This document shows positions 52,403-62,169 of a DNA stretch of 64,000 nucleotides, in pieces. The stretch is from Symbiodinium kawagutii. Its lineage: Eukaryota; Sar; Dinophyceae; Suessiales; Symbiodiniaceae. Positions within the stretch are counted from its first letter, which is position 1; each line of letters starts with the position of its first letter. The translations under genes and the position numbers were made by a program. The notes beneath the pieces were generated by a model that saw nothing but the letters and a program-made list of their open reading frames with translations, was not told where the DNA came from and made no database searches. The stretch is taken from positions 439,801 to 503,800 of the forward strand of contig VSDK01002138.1 in assembly GCA_009767595.1 (NCBI GenBank), given 5' to 3'.

Positions 52403-52630
52403 ATTGGTTTCGAACCCTTTGGCGATTTTGGATCACCACCCAGATCGAGCGCCAAAACGGCGACAGCTAACAAAACGGGACGTCCAATCCAACCGTTCAC
52501 AGGTTGTGTTGCACGGGTGGTTTTTTAGTGAAGGGATACCCCTTGAAAACCCGTTGTCCATTTCAAAACGAAATATTTTTCTAGTGGTTTGTGGGGATCC
52601 GTGCGCGGGCTCTGGTTTATATTTCTAAGC
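52403..52630. other. coding-like locus, frame and strand undecided
   Basis: Minus frames read FRFEMDNGFSRGIPSLKN to CRRFGARSG (donor GTGGTG, phase compatible with the exon at 52172) and VAVLALDLGGDPKSPKGS; plus frames are also open. Probably one exon lies here. Confidence 0.35.
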
Positions 52631-52639
52631 TGCTATTAC

Positions 52640-53420
52640 CATCCATAGTTTTTTGATTGTGGGTCTATATTTTGTTTTTGTGATTACTATTGGTAGCATC
52701 GTTCTTGTTGTTTATGTTTTCATCACAACTATCATTATTCCTATTTCTCCTAGTATTAATTTCTACTCTTATTGTTAGTAATATTTTTTGTATTCTTGTT
52801 GATATCTTTATTACCATTGCCTGCTATTATTCCTGGTATCTTAAAACGATTCTTATTACTATTATTTTTACTTTTTCTAATCTGACTATTAGTAAGCAAG
52901 ACCCTCATCATCATTGGTTTTTATTAGTCCTATGACTATGCCCGTTAACATTGTTGAATTTTTCGACGCCATTGGTTCTTAGTTATTTCCACTGTCATAG
53001 ACATAATACTCCACCGAATCAATATTGCTAGCATTTGTCCCGAATAATTTCTATTGTCCCAATGAAATGTGGTTTATCGGCTATTTTCACTCCATTGTTC
53101 TTATTCTAATCACTATGTTTACAAGGATCATGAAATGCGCGCGCGTATGTCTATGCAATCTCTTTTACTACGTGTTTCCACGCCGGCTCATGCCGGATAC
53201 CCACATGATCCCCGCAATTCACCGCACAAACCATTCATATTATAATCCAACTGTCGAGTCACCATGCCGGTTCATAATGGCAGCATGTTCCACTGCCATA
53301 ACGGCAGCGTGTCCCATTCCCATTGCCCGCACGACAAAAGCGGCCGTCACCGTCAAAACTCTCGCGTCAATATCAAGAAACATCTAAGGTAACGCAGCTA
53401 CAAATCATGGTAGTCCTTGG
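52640..53420. repeat. T-rich spacer
   Basis: TATTATTGTT-like drift with plus frames rich in Phe/Ile/Leu by composition; from 53280 G/C content rises but I find no exon. Confidence 0.5.
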
Positions 53421-53426
53421 TGAAAT

Positions 53427-53427
53427 A

Positions 53428-53479
<52 letters not shown>

Positions 53480-53516
53480 ACAAACAAACAAACAAACAAA
53501 CAAACAAACAAACAAC
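53427..53516. repeat. CAAG and CAAA tetranucleotide microsatellite
   Basis: About twelve CAAG units followed directly by nine CAAA units; overlapping frames encode LLAC and CLFV runs. Confidence 0.97.
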
Positions 53517-53560
53517 TTTCCAGTACTCCGCCCCGCGCTGGCTATGGCTGAGAAACCCAC

Positions 53561-53615
53561 CCCTGAGATGCGCCGAAACCACGGGGACAACCTTCCGCAG
53601 CATTGGTAAACCTCC
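53561..53615 (-). CDS. putative short exon
   Basis: Acceptor ATGGTTGAACAAG, phase 0, GGLPMLRKVVPVVSAHLR and one base, donor GTGGGTTTC. Another frame (VYQCCGRLSPWFRR) is open. Phase fits 54534-54596. Confidence 0.5.
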
Positions 53616-54089
53616 CTTGTTCAACCATGGGGGCTTGGGATTAAATTGCTTTCCAAGTCACTGGGTCACCACCTGAAATTAACGAACGAAATCTACCAAG
53701 AATCTCCAAACCCAACTGATTTATTTTTTGGTTCCTGCCATTTCATAATCACATATAGATTTAGCGCAGAGGTTTCCACAAACATCCGAAAGCCACGTTG
53801 GACTGTCATACGCTACCGCAAAAAAAAATCACGTTCAAAAGATTCAGAACTCAACAGCAAGAATGGCACTGTAGGATATAAATACAATGTTGAAATCCTG
53901 GGAGGGAACAAAGCACAACATGGACAATCAACTGCTCATGTCAAAATTGTATTATCATCCATTGTCAAATCATTTTTTGAAGTCGTGGATGCGAATGGCT
54001 TTAAGGGACTGGGATGAACTCGGGATGCGCAAAATTCATTGCGCACCTGTCCTTCCCACCAAACTAAAACATATCTTTCACTGAGCCTA

Positions 54090-54420
54090 ATCTACATGCT
54101 GCGCCGGAACCTTCCAGAACCGGACGCTGCACTTGAACCTGACGTGGGCGCTGCACCGGAACCCTTTGGAACACCACAAAGAACTTCGCAAAGCATCTCC
54201 GCTAGAACCCCTTGAAAGTCCGAACCTCACCATGCCTCCGAAAATCACAACGAATCTCTCCGCAGGAATTGTCCGGAACCTCATCAATCTGCACCCGAAC
54301 CCTCCAGAACCTCACCGGTATCTGCACCGGAATGCGACCAGAACTGCACGGGCATCATTCGGAACCTCGGCAGATTTCTGCACTGGAACCCGTGAGGAAC
54401 GCAGACGCCTTGTTTCTAGT
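54090..54420. repeat. degenerate tandem repeat, CTGCACCGGAACC-rich
   Basis: CTGCACCGGAACC, CCAGAACCTC and CCGGAACCTC recur every 25-60 bases. Open on both strands by composition; no splice evidence. Confidence 0.6.
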
Positions 54421-54533
54421 CTGTTCCCATGAATGTTGCTGCGGCAATCCCTTGGGCGCTGCTTCGCGCATGGCATCGTCAATTACAATCCCATTGGTTC
54501 CCTTCACCAGCGACTAAACCACCATGCCCCAAC

Positions 54534-54596
54534 CATCATTGTGCGCCTCCTCTTGGACTTGCTCCAAACATAGACCCGGTCTCCAGGCCCAAACGC
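54534..54596 (-). CDS. putative exon, Tudor/SH3-like first half
   Basis: Acceptor CTGGTTGTGAG, phase 0, AFGPGDRVYVWSKSKRRRTM and M, phase 0 at GTTGGGG. GDRVYVWSKSKRR is typical of the first strands of small barrel repeats; the exon at 50619 carries a matching second half, 3.7 kb downstream. Inference from pattern only. Confidence 0.6.
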
Positions 54597-55386
54597 CTCA
54601 CAACCAGCAGGGACCGTAGGCATCCCGTAGGTCGGGAGGTGACACGCTAAACGGCGCTCGTCACTTGGTTGGCTTGGTCGGTTAACTGGTGTGCTAAGGG
54701 GGTGGTTGAATGGTCGGTTAGTTGGTTGGTCAAGTAGTTGGTTGGCTGGTCGGTTCAACGGTCAGAAATCCTGTGGTTTACCCTCTGGAAATCTCTGGAC
54801 AGCTGGAAAATCATGACACTTTACAGAGACACCTGGGAAAATAATCTCTAGATTGGATTTTCATGGCCTAGTACAAGAAGCTTAGCAACCAAGTGGTTAA
54901 GAAGGTGCAGTCGGATATGTCCTCATTTGGTGCCGAAGTGATTTATCCGACACAATCACCAAGGTCGTTCGGGATGCAAGATGAGCATCTGAGGAGAAAA
55001 ACATGCACGACAAAATCTTCGTATTTTTTCCAAATATGTTTTTGGATATTTCATGATTTCTAAAATATCCAAAGATATCTTTTGCAAATATGACATACAA
55101 AATTATACCAAATGAAAGAAAAGGATCTGATTGATAAATAAGCTGCACAATTTACCGGAAAAACCTTCTGCAGAAGATCTCCAACCTCGGAAAGCAGTTA
55201 AAACCAGCTTAAGCCCAAGGGTGACCTCTCACTTAGTAATGGTGGACTATGACTTTGGCCAATGGTGCTTAATCATAGCAAATCATGCTTGACAGTGGCT
55301 AGCTAGTTACGGTTGATAATGGTGGTAGTGGTTCAGCCAATCCAATTTCTCTAAGTCTCCGCCGCTGCAGCACCTGACCTGCTCAC

Positions 55387-55497
55387 ACATCTTTCACGCG
55401 CGAGCGGCGAAACGTTGCTGGACAATGCAGATTTGAGCCGATCCAATTGCAAGGCAAAGACTGCTGGCTCGGCAGTAGAGACTCCCCGATTTGCGGT
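55387..55497 (-). CDS. putative exon, unknown protein
   Basis: Acceptor CAAATTTCTACAG, 37 codons in phase 0: TANRGVSTAEPAVFALQLDR, LKSALSSNVSPLARERC, donor GTGAGC (canonical). Clear single best frame. Confidence 0.75.
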
Positions 55498-56002
55498 CTG
55501 TAGAAATTTGCACAGGCCAGTCAAGAGCGTATACTAACAATGCATTCTTATTTTGCATGCACTAAAGATGATAATATATGTATAGCTTTCACAAATACAT
55601 ACATCTATTCACACATGTCATCTCATGTCCACATCACAGGATGGGTAAGTTGAAGAATCCATCCAGTGCGACCAGCTGGCTCAAGCAGATTGCTCATGAG
55701 TAAACTGGCTTCGTACAGCTTCTCCCCAGCCTGTGCAACCGCTACCGCTACCTCAGCAAACCTCCACGAAATAGCTATGAGTCATAAGCAAGTGGGCCTG
55801 TTGAGAAATAATGACCCCAACTAGGCATAAAGGTTGATTCTGAAATAGCGAAACGACGATCTTGCCTGACACAAAATGGACATGGTAGTCATGAACATGC
55901 CAACATGGGTACGTCTTATACAACTCTATAAGCATTATCTAGCCGTTGCATAGCCATGACATAGGAGAATCTTAACCATCCTCTATTATAGAACCATTAC
56001 GT
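55498..56002. repeat. intron, non-repetitive
   Basis: No repeat tract and no convincing frame; small open frames have A/T-ending codons. ATATATGTATAG at 55575. Confidence 0.4.
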
Positions 56003-56114
56003 GGCTGTGGGTCAAAACCCCGTACCCCTGGTTCCCTCCTATTAACCATTGTTTTCCCTATGGTTTGTTGGTCATTATCCCCCATTATTGGTTGGTTAAT
56101 ATTGACCCATAGCC
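56003..56114. mobile_element. family 1 element with ACGT duplication
   Basis: GGCTGTGGGTCAAAACCCC to ATTGACCCATAGCC, flanked by ACGT on both sides (55999-56002 and 56115-56118). The minus exon at 56117 ends inside the duplication. Confidence 0.85.
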
Positions 56115-56116
56115 AC

Positions 56117-56237
56117 GTAGATTTGCAAAACTGCCAAAGCCGGCCACCGTCTCCTCAAGAGGGATCTGGTCTGGAAGATCATGAAGAATCACAGTATTCC
56201 TCTTGCTCTTGATGATGGGCTTCAGTTGCATGGCAAC
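56117..56237 (-). CDS. putative exon interrupted by a family 1 element
   Basis: Acceptor CAGTGCTGACAG, phase 0, VAMQLKPIIKSKRNTVILHD and LPDQIPLEETVAGFGSFANL, one base, donor GTGGCTATG at the element border. With the element and one ACGT copy removed, the frame would run on as RNGSIIED to a GTTAAG donor at 55976, which suggests insertion into an existing exon. Phase fits 56574-56628. Confidence 0.7.
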
Positions 56238-56573
56238 CTGTCAGCACTGGTTCCGGCTTTCCTGAAATCTTGGGCATGAATGTGACCACTGGTGATGTTT
56301 TTTGCGGGGTATCATGTTTGCAGCTTGTTATTGTAGGAGAATTTTCTCAAAGCCACTTAAATTATGTAGTGAATGCCTTTATTAAGTATGAACAAAAACT
56401 CATATGAGCATTGTTCCATCATTCAATTTCCCATGATTCACCACCAATTTGAACCATTATTATTAGCCATTTATTCCTGCAGTCAACCATAAATCACCAT
56501 ACAATACATCTTCTGACTGCCATCCCCAATGCTTCCTTGCAGGGTTCAGGATCCACGGCAGAAAAATATCTAC

Positions 56574-56628
56574 CCGTTTCGGCCATGCCTTGTCCACCAC
56601 GACGTTTTGGGATTGGAGCCTCAGGGCT
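56574..56628 (-). CDS. putative short exon
   Basis: Acceptor TCAGTTTCCCAG, one base, ALRLQSQNVVVDKAWPKR, phase 0 at donor GTAGAT. Another frame (SPEAPIPKRRGGQGMAE) is open and longer. Confidence 0.55.
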
Positions 56629-56639
56629 CTGGGAAACTG

Positions 56640-57000
56640 ACCTGAAAAGGTGAATGAATGGTTGATTTATGGTAGATTCATGATTGATTGATTAATGTTA
56701 TTGGTTGAATCGATTAATGGTCCTTTAAATGTTGATTAGTCGCTGAACTATACATTGGCTAGATCATTATTTTAGAATGATAATGATGGTTGATGAATGG
56801 CTAGTGAACTGCTAATTAATGTTTGATTGATGGCTAATTCATGGTTGGTTTACAATGGTTGATTAATGGCTAAGTAAAGCTTAGTTGACGGTTGATTCAT
56901 GGTTGATGCTTGTTGAGAATGGTTGTAACAATGATTAAGAACGTCAATCATGCTTGCTTCTCGATGGTCAAGAATTATTAACAACGGCGCCAACTGCTGC
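56640..57000. repeat. TGATGGTTGA tract
   Basis: GATGAATGGCTAG and TGATTGATGG drift, right of the exon at 56574. Confidence 0.7.
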
Positions 57001-57144
57001 GGGTGCAGCATTTGCTTCTTCATCTTCTAGTAGTAGTACCCAAATGAGCGACCAACCATCCATCCAACCATCCAACCAACCATCCCACCCACCCCTTCGC
57101 AGTTTTCATTCCTATGCCGTGACCGTGTCGGGGGAACCCTGGGA

Positions 57145-57239
57145 CTACGACGCGGCATCGTAGAGGCTCGAGACGTCCACCACTTTGCCCATCTCTTCGA
57201 ACTTCTCATGGCCTGGCCGACCCATGACCAGTTCGAAGC
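57145..57239 (-). CDS. putative terminal exon
   Basis: Acceptor TGGGCACTGCCCAG, two leading bases, FELVMGRPGHEKFEEMGKVV and DVSSLYDAAS, then TAG. Charged helix-like end. Phase fits 57670-57796. A second minus frame (NWSWVGQAMRSSKRW) is open without a stop, so the gene end is likely but not certain. Confidence 0.65.
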
Positions 57240-57314
57240 CTGGGCAGTGCCCAAAAGTTGATAACGAAAGGATGTAAGGTGCATCTCGTCGACATGCACG
57301 TATGTATGTGTAAA

Positions 57315-57600
57315 TAAATAAAGAAATAAATATATATATATGTATATATATCAATATATATATATTTATATATGCATAGAAATATATGTGTATATATATA
57401 TATTTTGTTCATAAATATATATATATGTTCATTCATATATAGATACATCTATATATCTTTCATATATATATATATATACATGTATTCACATCTAGATAAA
57501 TGTATACACATATACACATACTTATCATACATGTTCAAACACTTCGTATATCTTTGTATAATTCCATGTATGCACATACATACTTATACTTAGACAGGTC
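57315..57600. repeat. AT-rich TATATA/TACATA tract
   Basis: Long imperfect ATATATGTATAT sequence with many TA runs, in the intron between 57239 and 57670. Confidence 0.95.
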
Positions 57601-57669
57601 AAAATCTGACGTTGCTGATGATCAGCCGCTAGGAAGTGCCTTCCGATCCTCCGCACTGGCACCACTCAC

Positions 57670-57796
57670 ACCTGCAAGAATACAAATCGGGATGTTCATC
57701 TGTGCATCCATGTTCATCTGTATGAAGCTGTCCTGTCGACGGGCAGTCGATGACGTAAAATGTCTCTGCCACCCATCCACAAGTCATGGTTTCCCT
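57670..57796 (-). CDS. putative exon, Cys/His-containing
   Basis: Acceptor TTTGTCTACCCAG, phase 0, RETMTCGWVAETFYVIDCPS, TGQLHTDEHGCTDEHPDL and YSCR, one base, donor GTGAGTGG (canonical). Four Cys and three His in 42 residues could bind a metal, but spacing matches no family I know. An alternative frame (GNHDLWMGGRDILRHRL) is open. Confidence 0.65.
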
Positions 57797-58094
57797 CTGG
57801 GTAGACAAAGCGGCTAGGATAACCAACCAAAATTAGGATAACCAACCAAAATGGTCTCCAAAATTGCATAGACCTAAGGTCACCAACCAGCAATGGTTTC
57901 ATCCAAAAGTATCCTAAAAAGCATCGTTCTTGGCAGGTTCCATTCGGTACCCTACAGTGTACATGCGACCCAGGTAGAAAGCCCCACAGAATCGTCTCCG
58001 CGCAGCAAAACGGTCAGCTCCAGCTATGGTTTGTCAATCAGTGTTGACGTATCAATATAGCTCGCAAATCAGCATTTTGAAATATATGTTTTTA

Positions 58095-58172
58095 TAGAAA
58101 ACCCGGAAGGGAAACCAGCTATACATGGCAAATGTTCCATTGCCAGGTTAGTTTACCAAAGGGTGTGTAGCT
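58095..58172. mobile_element. family 5 element, partial
   Basis: Right half only: ATGGCAAATGTTCCATTGCC then AGGTTAGTTTACCAAAGGGTG. Confidence 0.55.
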
Positions 58173-58209
58173 ATGTGGACAACAATGATATTTAGTGTAT
58201 TCTCCAATT

Positions 58210-58211
58210 GC

Positions 58212-58257
<46 letters not shown>

Positions 58258-58277
58258 GCTGTTGTTGTTGTTGTTGG
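58210..58277. repeat. TTG microsatellite
   Basis: About 22 TTG units with one CTG interruption. Confidence 0.98.
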
Positions 58278-58405
58278 ATATGCTCCTGGTATAAACGGAA
58301 CTGTCACAATCGGACATTGGGTGACTTGACTGATATACGCATATCCCCGCTATTGTTGGTTGACATCCACATTGTCAATCCATGTCTGAAGTACAGGGTA
58401 CAGTA

Positions 58406-58541
58406 TCATCTGTGGTTTGACAGCACATTCTTGGCGGAGTTGGTCCGCAAGCCCACAGCTATGATCGCGTACACCCAGTCATGACCCAAAGCATAAGTTC
58501 TGGTAATCCTACCATTGGCTCCCCCGGCAATGAAAAAACAC
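58406..58541 (-). CDS. possible exon, strand uncertain
   Basis: Acceptor TTGTCTAGCAG then G, CFFIAGGANGRITRTYALGH, DWVYAIIAVGLRTNSAKN, VLSNHR, then TGA; no GT donor before the stop (a GA donor would be needed). The plus strand reads YRVQYHLWFDSTFLAELVRK to a stop. Both look coding. Confidence 0.45.
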
Positions 58542-58800
58542 CTGCTAGACAATGTACTTCCTAGGTTAAGAATGCCATTTCTTCCGCCAGCTGGGGTTGG
58601 GAAAGGGTGACCCTTATGAACAATGATATACCATGGCTAATCAAGATCAACCGCGGTTTACCATCATTAAACCATGGTAATCAACCACTTTCAACCATCA
58701 TGGTTTTAAACCATGGTTAATCAACTACGGCGAATTAATGATGGTTGTCATCAACCACTTTCAACCATCATTAGACCCACGAGCGAACCATCAGCACTAC

Positions 58801-58898
58801 GGGTCACGGGATGACGAGTGAAGCTTCTCCAGCGTTCCAGCGGCTCCTCCTGAAGGTTCTCTTTGGTCATCAGGTATTCCAACCTCACAGATGGCGAG
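58801..58898 (-). CDS. putative exon starting at a family 1 terminus
   Basis: Acceptor CTGCTTGACCCAG, the element end. One base, SPSVRLEYLMTKENLQEEPL and ERWRSFTRHPVT, one base, donor GTAGTGC. Good codon bias. Phase fits 60015-60127 across an intron of 1116 bases (58899-60014) that contains three element copies. Confidence 0.7.
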
Positions 58899-59005
58899 CT
58901 GGGTCAAGCAGTTGACCATCAATATTAAGCAACAACCTTTCATAGGGAAAACTTGCTGGTTAATGATGGGAACCAGGGGGACTAAGGGTGAACTGACCCA
59001 CTGCC
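58893..59005. mobile_element. family 1 element at the intron 3-prime end
   Basis: GGCGAGCTGGGTCAAG to GAACTGACCCACTGCC. Its GCGAGC-type end forms the acceptor of the exon at 58801. Confidence 0.75.
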
Positions 59006-59168
59006 AGATTGGTCTCAGGAAAGCCAGGTTGAACTGGTTGATGGGAGTGGTCCATTCATCAACAACAATTTAATCGGGTTAACCACCAGTAGATTTCTTG
59101 GTGATTCAGCATACTTTGTAATGGTTACCAACTGTAATGGATGACAATCCCTTGATTTATAACCCATA

Positions 59169-59284
59169 GGGCGAGTTGGGTCCATATCAACCGTCAATTT
59201 TAGAGAGGAAAATAACCAACAGCAATAGGGAAAACAATGGTCAATGATGGCATACAGGGGTACAGGGTGAACCGACCCATAGCC
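59169..59284. mobile_element. family 1 inverted-repeat element
   Basis: GGGCGAGTTGGGTCC to GAACCGACCCATAGCC. Confidence 0.65.
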
Positions 59285-59548
59285 GTATACTTGCTGGATA
59301 CCCTGTTGAGGTGTATAGAAACAGGGCCAAGTACCCATGATGTTCCCTCAAGTCGCAACTCTGCCGGTAGGATTTCACAACTCGAACCGTCGGAAGCAGC
59401 TCATACCAACTCACCAGGAATCAACCATCAACTTACCATAGTTGAACCGTAATAGTCGGTCATTGACCATTGTCAACCATCAACCATACTAGCCAGTACT
59501 AACCATGATTGATCACTATACACCTTTTGTTAATCGCCACCCTCATTT

Positions 59549-59669
59549 GGCTATGGGTCAGTTCACCCTGTACCCCTGTTCCCCCCGTCATTAACCATGC
59601 TTTTCCGTACTATTCTTGTTGGTTAAGATGCCCCATGAACGTTGGTTGGTTAATATTGACCCATAGCCA
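59549..59669. mobile_element. family 1 element with extension
   Basis: GGCTATGGGTCAG to TATTGACCCATAGCC, followed by ATCTTGTTGGTATACATATCCC up to a further GCTTGACCCATAGCC at about 59752, like the extension at 5191-5294. Confidence 0.7.
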
Positions 59670-59791
59670 TCTTGTTGGTATACATATCCCCTACTATTAA
59701 CCAGCTAAACCAGCTATAACATCGGTTGGTGAACTGCTTGACCCATAGCCATTTAGTGAAGTTGTCGCTATTGATGGCTATTAACCTTATT

Positions 59792-59872
59792 AATGTTGGT
59801 TTCTGATTAGTGTACCCCCCCAATGAAAATAGATGAAACCAACAGGTAGATACTAATCAGAAACCAACATTA
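59792..59872. mobile_element. family 4 inverted-repeat element (81 bases)
   Basis: AATGTTGGTTTCTGATTAGT to ACTAATCAGAAACCAACATT, almost identical to the copy at 30697; the length differs by a few bases after GTGTA. Such similarity suggests recent movement. Confidence 0.9.
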
Positions 59873-60014
59873 ACCGCTATTTATCACCCTCATTACACTT
59901 AGTGAAGTTGTCGCGGCTGCGGGTTATCATCCCTATAAATTGTTGGTTATCATCCCCTACTATTAATCATTAACCAGCTATAACATTAGTTGGTTAAAGT
60001 GCTTGCGGGTCAAC

Positions 60015-60127
60015 CTCCCCTCGATGGTCATCGATCCCGGCACCCGCGACCGTGCTCCACTGAGTTGTCCCGTCTTCTCTCGGATCTTCTCCAGGTTCAC
60101 CTCCCGGTCTTCACCGGGAACGCCCGC
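60015..60127 (-). CDS. putative exon, weakly KH-like
   Basis: Acceptor CGTGTTTTGCCCAG, phase 0, AGVPGEDREVNLEKIREKTG then QLSGARSRVPGSMTIEG, two bases, donor GTTGACCC. NLEKIREKTG is reminiscent of the helix after the GxxG loop of KH domains, but the loop itself is not seen. The donor starts a sequence like family 1 ends (GTTGACCCGCAAGCACTTTAACC). Confidence 0.75.
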
Positions 60128-60179
60128 CTGGGCAAAACACGAAGCATCGTTGCGCGAATGCGCGGGGAATCAAGGGCTC

Positions 60180-60420
60180 ATGATGGTTAATAACGGTTAA
60201 TCGTGGTTAATGATGATTAATGATGGTTAATGGTGGTTAATGGTGGTTAATGGTGGTTAATTATCGATGGTTTGTTAATATTCATGATGGTTGATGATGG
60301 TCAATCAGGTCAATAGTGGTTGGTGAGGCCAGTGATGATTGCATAATGATGGCCAATGACCCTTATAAACATGTTTCATTGATGGTCAATGACCATTGGT
60401 CAACCAACAACCGCCAATGA
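60180..60420. repeat. TGATGGTTAA tract
   Basis: GGTTAATGATGGTTAATGG units, quite regular from 60190 to 60265, right of the exon at 60015. Confidence 0.85.
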
Positions 60421-60989
60421 TTCATCTGAGGAGGCACCCGCAAACTGCCCGATGACTCCCATGCTGATTTGAAGTACAGTAGGATGCCATATGGTTAAAA
60501 CACCCCTGGTAGCTCGTTGGCTTCCCCTTTCAAGTGATATAGGGATACCATGGGATACCCTTGGCTCCTGGCCTGGCTCCTTCCCAACCAGCAGCTAGTT
60601 AGGGTACCCAACATTACCCAACAACGGCTGAAAAAACACATCAGGGTCATGGCTAGCCAGCACCCTAAGGCTGAAAGGACACACTAGCAAACAGCCAAGC
60701 GTTGGTTTGCAGTTGATGCTGTACCGGGGTCATGACCCCAGTGAGCGAAGGTTTCGTGGTTGTTGATCTGGCATGATTGTCCCAACATCAACAGGTGATA
60801 AGCCATTCCAAACATATGCGCAAGTCAATCAACCAGCCATCCCAAAAAATTGAGGAAAATGGAGGAAAATCAAAAATGTCAAACAAACCACCAACTAGAA
60901 GTTGTTTAACCATTACTATCCATAATTCTTGGTTATTGTCACCTATTATCAACCACTATAATCCCCAAACCAACCACCAAGCAGTCAAA

Positions 60990-61106
60990 TACCAAGCAGT
61001 CAACCCACCAACCAGTCAACCACCAAGCAGTCAACTACCAACCAGTCAACCACCAAGCAGTCAACCACCAAGCAGTCAACCACCAACCAATCAACTACCA
61101 AGCAGT
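60990..61106. repeat. 15-base tandem array
   Basis: CAACCACCAAGCAGT units with CAACTACCAACCAGT variants, about seven copies. Minus frame gives VVDCL/VVDWL repeats by period. Confidence 0.9.
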
Positions 61107-61181
61107 TGAACTCCCAGCATTGAGCTTCAACATGCTTCAACTCTTTAGTCTTCACCACCCCATTCACCACCCCCACCCTAC

Positions 61182-61254
61182 CACCCTGGAAACGCCCCGT
61201 GGCACCTCTGCCTCGGCCATCGTCAGTCACGGCACTGACCTCCTGTCTCAGGAC
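61182..61254 (-). CDS. putative exon, unknown protein
   Basis: Acceptor CGCTCCCTGAG, phase 0, VLRQEVSAVTDDGRGRGATG and RFQG, one base, donor GTAGGGTGG. Phase fits 61744-61877. The frame also extends upstream (WVSPLPE). Confidence 0.65.
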
Positions 61255-61743
61255 CTCAGGGAGCGGGGAGACCCAGGGTGACCACGGCAAGGTGGTCTCC
61301 CAATGGTTAGCTAAGTTGGGCTAGGGGAGGTAGCAGCTATGGTACACAATAGAACCAAGGCAGCCGGCTATGGTACAACTAAGGCAGCTACCAGCTATGA
61401 TCAACTGCTTTACTACTAGGCCACCAGTTTTTCACTAGGCTTACATATCACTCGAGTAAAATGATTGTTGGCTCATTGATGGTTGTCTCTGGTTCACCAT
61501 TGGATGATGGATCTTCTCTTGTTGGCTGGCAAATTCTGCGGCACATGATTGCCTGTCAGTTGTATATCCCCAACAATAGCAATGACAGATCCCGAAATGA
61601 TAAACCACTCAGATGTAAAGGGAAGAACAGCAGCAAGTTGGGGGTAAACTGGGCAGCTTGGTGATAATTCTGAATCTTCCGCGTTGGTTGGTGATTGCTG
61701 CCGGAGTCTTGCTGCCTATTGTTGCTGATCATCCCCAGCTCAC

Positions 61744-61877
61744 CTCGCCAGCTGAGTTCTCCTGCCCATGCTGGCCTTCCATGGCAACACTGCGTTGCGG
61801 AGCAGGGCGCGTGTGCGGACCCGGAAAGCGCTTGGTGACAGCGTCCACCAAAAACTCCCAGGTGGGCTGGGCTGAAG
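61744..61877 (-). CDS. putative exon, unknown protein
   Basis: Acceptor TGTGTTTTTTCAAG, two leading bases, SAQPTWEFLVDAVTKRFPGP, HTRPAPQRSVAMEGQHGQEN and SAGE, phase 0 at donor GTGAGC. The hydrophobic/charged pattern and codon bias are excellent; the plus strand is open but weaker. Confidence 0.75.
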
Positions 61878-62060
61878 CTTGAAAAAACACACCGATTTGG
61901 GATGATTTCGCCTGGGCTTTCCATGAGCGCTGCCTCTTAGGTGTAGATCTTAGAACTGACCTCCAAGGCATGGCAGTGTGCTGATCTGAGTTGTTGGGTG
62001 CCAGCTGGGTAGCCGGATCCATGAACTGCGATGCACCGGTGACTTTTTTTTCGTTTCTAG

Positions 62061-62157
62061 GACTTAAAATTCACAGCTGAGAGCAAGACCATGACACAGC
62101 GACAAAAGAAATGCAGTCTGGCTGGTTTCAAGCACGAGGATGGATCTGATTCTCCAG
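62061..62157 (+). CDS. putative plus-strand exon with strong splice sites
   Basis: Plus strand: acceptor CTTTTTTTTCGTTTCTAG, phase 0, DLKFTAESKTMTQRQKKCSL and AGFKHEDGSDSP, one base, donor GTAAGGG. Both sites are close to consensus. The minus strand is open too (RSILVLETSQTAFLLSLC) without good sites. It lies between minus exons, so it would be a nested or antisense gene. Confidence 0.5.
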
Positions 62158-62169
62158 GTAAGGGAACCA

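Noticed and set aside
52690-52935. An 81-residue hydrophobic plus frame that resembles a membrane protein
   Set aside because: The region is a drifting TATTATT tract; Phe/Ile/Leu follow from T-rich composition and codons are T-ending, unlike the coding islands.
58173-58320. Poly-Cys and poly-Thr frames
   Set aside because: Translations of the TTG microsatellite.
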